A stretch of DNA of 64,000 nt from NCBI GenBank assembly GCA_036873135.1, contig JAPTYO010000004.1, positions 36,861,105 through 36,925,104 of the forward strand, in the 5' to 3' direction. Within the stretch, counting starts at the first letter, position 1; each line of letters starts with the position of its first letter. Below the pieces are notes generated by a model. It searched no databases. It had not been told where the DNA came from and saw only the letters and a list, made by a program, of their open reading frames with translations. Source of the stretch: Clarkia xantiana subsp. parviflora (taxonomy: Eukaryota > Streptophyta > Magnoliopsida > Myrtales > Onagraceae). Below, piece after piece: positions 60,700 to 64,000 of this stretch. The position numbers were made by a program, and so were the translations under genes.

Positions 60700-60800
60700 T
60701 TTTTTTTTGCTCTTCTTTTTTTCTTCTTTTTTTTTTTTCTCTTTTTTTGCCCTTGTTCTCTCTTTTTTTTTTTTTTGCTCTTTTTTTTTTTGCTTTTTCA
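60700..60800. repeat. T-rich low-complexity tract
   Basis: Runs of T are broken by GCTC and CTTC. Confidence 0.9.
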
Positions 60801-60999
60801 TCTCACTTTTGCCATGATTGCCCCTGCGGGTTTTCAATCATGCCTCTCTCCCTGATTTTTGCCTAGGTTTTCAACCTAGCGGGAAATTATTTTTTTCTCT
60901 TTTTTTTTTCAAATGGAAAGAAAATATACAGGAACTAATCAACAACAACTATGTTACATGCCCCTAATAGCAGATTAAACCTTTTAATTTCTCAGAACT

Positions 61000-62130
61000 T
61001 CTCCGGAGGAAAATTTGTCAAATAAGTTGATTATGTCGATGTCTTGAATGGAGGATCCTTTCAATGGGTTGACGACACCGACAATAATTTCCTCTTCTTC
61101 TTCTTTCTCTCAAATGCTCTTTCATTAGCACGGTCGATCTTCATGGAATCTTGATCTTTTTTAATAGGAAGATCTCTGGATGTCTTCTATCTTCAACCAT
61201 GTTTGATCTTAACAGGAATGCCCCACGGCTACATCTGACTGGTTCATAATTCGTCGCATGCTGGACGAATGACCTGATTAATGAACACGCATGGATGGTG
61301 TTGAGTTTGGCACAGTAGTCCGCAAATGGTAAACTTAGGCATAGATACCGTCCGAGGTATCTGGGATAACTGGCATAAAAATGGTCAGCGAGCGAAGGGC
61401 CTTACACGAGATGTGTTCTTCAGGAGTTTTGATTTGAATGATTATCCAAGCTGCACAATGAGTAAGGGAAAAACTCAAATTTCGAGGATAAAAATGATCA
61501 CAACTTTTCTTACCTGGGAGTTGGATTTTTCAGTGGGCAATGTGCTCGCTATGCGACTGGACCTGCTGCATGTCCTGATTCTCTTGCTCCACAACTAGTG
61601 TATGTATGCCTGCTTAAAAGTATATGCCCCCTAGTGACAGACTGAAAATTTCAGAACTTTTTTTCGGAAAAGGATTCGGTTGATCGAGTCAAGCTACATT
61701 GATCGGCACATTGAATCTTCACGGGATTTCTTGATGATCTCTTGAAATTCTCATATCCTGACATGTCCGATCTCAAAGGGAGATGCCCCCATGGTTACCG
61801 CTGAATGGTTTAAACCTGGCCACATAACGGTTGTATACCTCGTCTTGGAAAGCGTATGTATTTCACACATGGTGTGCGAAATAGAAACTCTTCGAAGCGC
61901 TCACGTTTCACACGGTTGCAGGAATAGTTGAAGTGGTCATCCGACCTGCAAAAGAGTAGGGACACTCAAATCTCAAGGGAAAAATTAAGTACAATTTAAC
62001 GCACCTCAGCGTTAGATATCTTGAGTGTGCAATTTGTTCGTTGTGCAACTGGATGGCTGCATGTTCTTTTTTTTTTGTTGCCCCATTTAGCCGGCATAAC
62101 TTATGTGTATATGATATCTTAACCAAGGGT
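61000..62130. repeat. Two diverged copies of a roughly 550-bp unit
   Basis: The block from about 61000 and the block from about 61640 share ordered phrases: TTTCAGAACTTTTTT.CGG, TTGAT..GTC, ATGGAATCTTGAT / TGAATCTTCACGGGAT, CATGT..GATCT.AA, GATGCCCC.ATGG and CTG..TGGTT. The similarity is low but colinear. No gene was found. Confidence 0.5.
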
Positions 62131-62429
62131 ACCTGAAAAGAGTGAATGAAAAATCAGTGTAGAGAACATGAGAAATCATGCATGATTTTTGAAAACTCTA
62201 ATGTCATTCATTTCATGATTTTGATTACTTTTTTTTGAAAAAGAATCAAAATTTGTGGAAAAATGTGTTTTGCACATTCATGGAGTTTACTGAGTTTGCT
62301 GAGTGCATTATCTGGCTCGAACGCGGGACGAATGCTCAAAACAAAGTTTTTTTCAAAAAGGTTTTCTCGTCCTTTGTTTAAACTCGAATAGTAGCACTCA
62401 ACTGCACAGTTAAACTTTTTCAAAAAAGA

Positions 62430-64000
62430 ATCAAAAACTCTCATTTTTTAAAATGCTCGCTCATGCGAATGTTGAAATGACGATCTTGCCAAAAAAAGTG
62501 CAATACACTTTGGATAAGAACGAATGACACTTTGAGTTTTTTTTTTTTTAAAAATGCTTATGCATGCTCGAAAGTTAAAATTCTACTGTTAAGAAAGTTA
62601 CAACTTACAACACATTACCTGAATGATGCATATGAAACACATTTTTGAAAGTTAAAATTCTATTCTAAGAAATTCACAACTTACAACAGTTTACCTGAAT
62701 AATGCATATGAAATGCATATTTTGAAATGAAAATTTCAGGTGGATTTTTTTAAAAAATAATGTAATTGAGAAGCATGCGTGAATTTGAAAACTCTATAGC
62801 TAAAAAAAATACTCACAATTTACCTGAAATGTTTTTTTTTTTTTTTTAAAATGCATATTGAATGCATGCTTAAAAAAAATCAGGTAAAAAAGTTTTTTTG
62901 AAAATGATGCATATGCAATTCATGTTTGAATTTAAAAAACTCTAAGAGCCAAAAAGGAACTACAACTTTTCCTAATTTTTTTTAAATGATGCACATTGAA
63001 TGCACTAACAAAATTTTACAACTTACGTGAAAGTTTTTTTCCAAGAAATAATGTGTATGAAACACATGCTTGAAATAAAACATTCTGGTAAGTAATTTTG
63101 AAAACAACACATGGAGTACATGTTTGAAACTAAATGTTCTACGACTAAGAATGTGTACAATCTATCAACATATTGTTTTTCCTAAAACAATGCACATGCG
63201 ATGCACATGAGAAGCATACTTGAGATGAAAGTCCTACAGTCAAGATAATTGACAAGTTATCTGAAAATATTTTTTTGTTTTTTTGTTTTTGTAATGAGGA
63301 AAAAACAATGCATCTTGGATGCTCAAAATTAAGAATCAGGCGAAAAGCTTTTTTTTTATTTTTTTATATGAGATGTACAAAAATAAATACAAGATGCGAA
63401 TTAACAAATAAAAGTTCCACAACTGTGAAAAATTACAATTTACCTGAAAGTTTTTTCGAGAATAATGCATATGACATGCACGTTTTTTAGATTAAAAATT
63501 CAGATAAAATGTTTTTTTTTTTTTTAAACAAAGAGCCCTAAAACTAAGAGAGCTTACGGTTTATCTAAAAAGTTTTTTTAAATTAATGCATATTGGATGC
63601 ATTATTAAAATAAAACAATTTAGTTAAAAAGTTTTTTTTTTTTAAATGATGTATATGGAATGCACATTCGAAATTGGAAGCTCTAACAGTTAAAGCGGAA
63701 TTACAAATTTTCCTTAATTTTTTTTTTGTGTTTTTTTAAGCAATGCATATACAATATACTAACCAAAATTACAACTTACCTGAAAAGTTTTATTCCAAAA
63801 ATAATGCTAACAAAACTCATGTTAAAAAAAATGAAAATTCAGGTAAGAGGTTTTTAGAAAAAATGCATATGAAATGCATGTTCGAAAGGAAGCCCTAACA
63901 GTTAAAGCGGAATTTTTTTTTTAAGTAATGCATAACGCACTAACAAAAATTACAACTTACCTGAGAGATTTTTTTTTAAAATAATGCGCATGAGACGCAT
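62430..64000. repeat. Degenerate array with T-runs and ATGCATATGAAATGCAT hairpins
   Basis: Units of roughly 90-120 bp repeat a T-run, an AATGCATATGAAATGCATG-type short palindrome, an AAAATTC stretch and ACAACTTACCTGAAA. At least a dozen diverged copies run to the window end. No coding potential. Confidence 0.8.

Larger units (their letters stand above)
56668..64000 (+). mobile_element. Very long LTR-like or retrotransposon leader sequence (unclassified)
   Basis: It begins TGTCGGACCTAAAATCAG, then GAGTCGCCACTAGTTAATTA, an LTR-head style shared with the repeat at 2935-3205. A GC-rich stretch (57.2-57.7 kb) is followed by GTGTTTACAGTTTGCCCCTCTT at about 58261, a phrase I associate with long plant gypsy-type LTRs or leaders. 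From 58.5 kb to the window end it is almost entirely tandem repeats. No protein domain is visible, and the element runs out of the window. Confidence 0.4.

Overview
This is a TE-dense stretch of an angiosperm nuclear genome. Two intron-containing host genes are recognisable: a minus-strand ArfGAP gene of the AGD14 type (CDS 6707-11417, 13 exons, 696 aa) and a plus-strand plastid GrpE co-chaperone gene (CDS 28631-30896, 3 exons, 324 aa). Nearly everything else is mobile DNA, often nested several levels deep. I saw no tRNA, rRNA or CRISPR, and nothing prokaryotic.

Layout. 0-5.6 kb: three foldback MULE-type elements with GAG...CTC ends and 9-bp target duplications; the first contains a hAT element, which contains a second-family MULE. 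6.2-11.8 kb: the ArfGAP gene. 11.85-21.3 kb: a nest made of a hAT-like element, a GGG...CCC MULE, Helitron-like termini and two hAT elements with exact 8-bp duplications. 21.6-25.1 kb: remains of two Tat-like Ty3/gypsy elements in opposite orientation, with inverted LTRs. 25.5-28.3 kb: a Helitron-like block. 28.4-31 kb: the GrpE gene. 31.4-34.2 kb: two related MULE elements with GC-rich cores. 32.45-37.47 kb: a decayed Ty1/copia element on the minus strand. This is split by a complete 11.9-kb Tat-lineage element (37474-49334, 5-bp duplication CATAA) carrying a 2.4-kb tandem duplication of its PR-RT-RNase H region and two satellite-like arrays 3' of integrase. 49.5-55.2 kb: a second copia element on the minus strand. 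56.7-64 kb: what looks like a very long LTR-type sequence filled with tandem arrays.

The most interesting signal is in the last segment. An array at 59481-60678 holds 18 copies of a 19-nt hairpin. Its stems differ between copies, yet 17 of 18 can still pair. Six different Watson-Crick stems occur, and the six imperfect but pairable copies use G-U on the plus strand only. The AGGG of the loop can also pair with the CCCT that follows each hairpin, which is H-type pseudoknot geometry; the one copy with ACGG in the loop has CCGT downstream. Neighbouring sequences (59279-59400, 60795-60890, 62600-64000) and the LTRs of the Tat-like elements show the same theme of self-complementary units with compensated differences.

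The host genes show no functional link to each other. The ArfGAP acts on ARF GTPases in membrane trafficking; GrpE is the nucleotide-exchange factor of plastid Hsp70. Exon boundaries, element ends and target duplications were read directly from the sequence. Superfamily names come from known features of those families. I could not run alignments.
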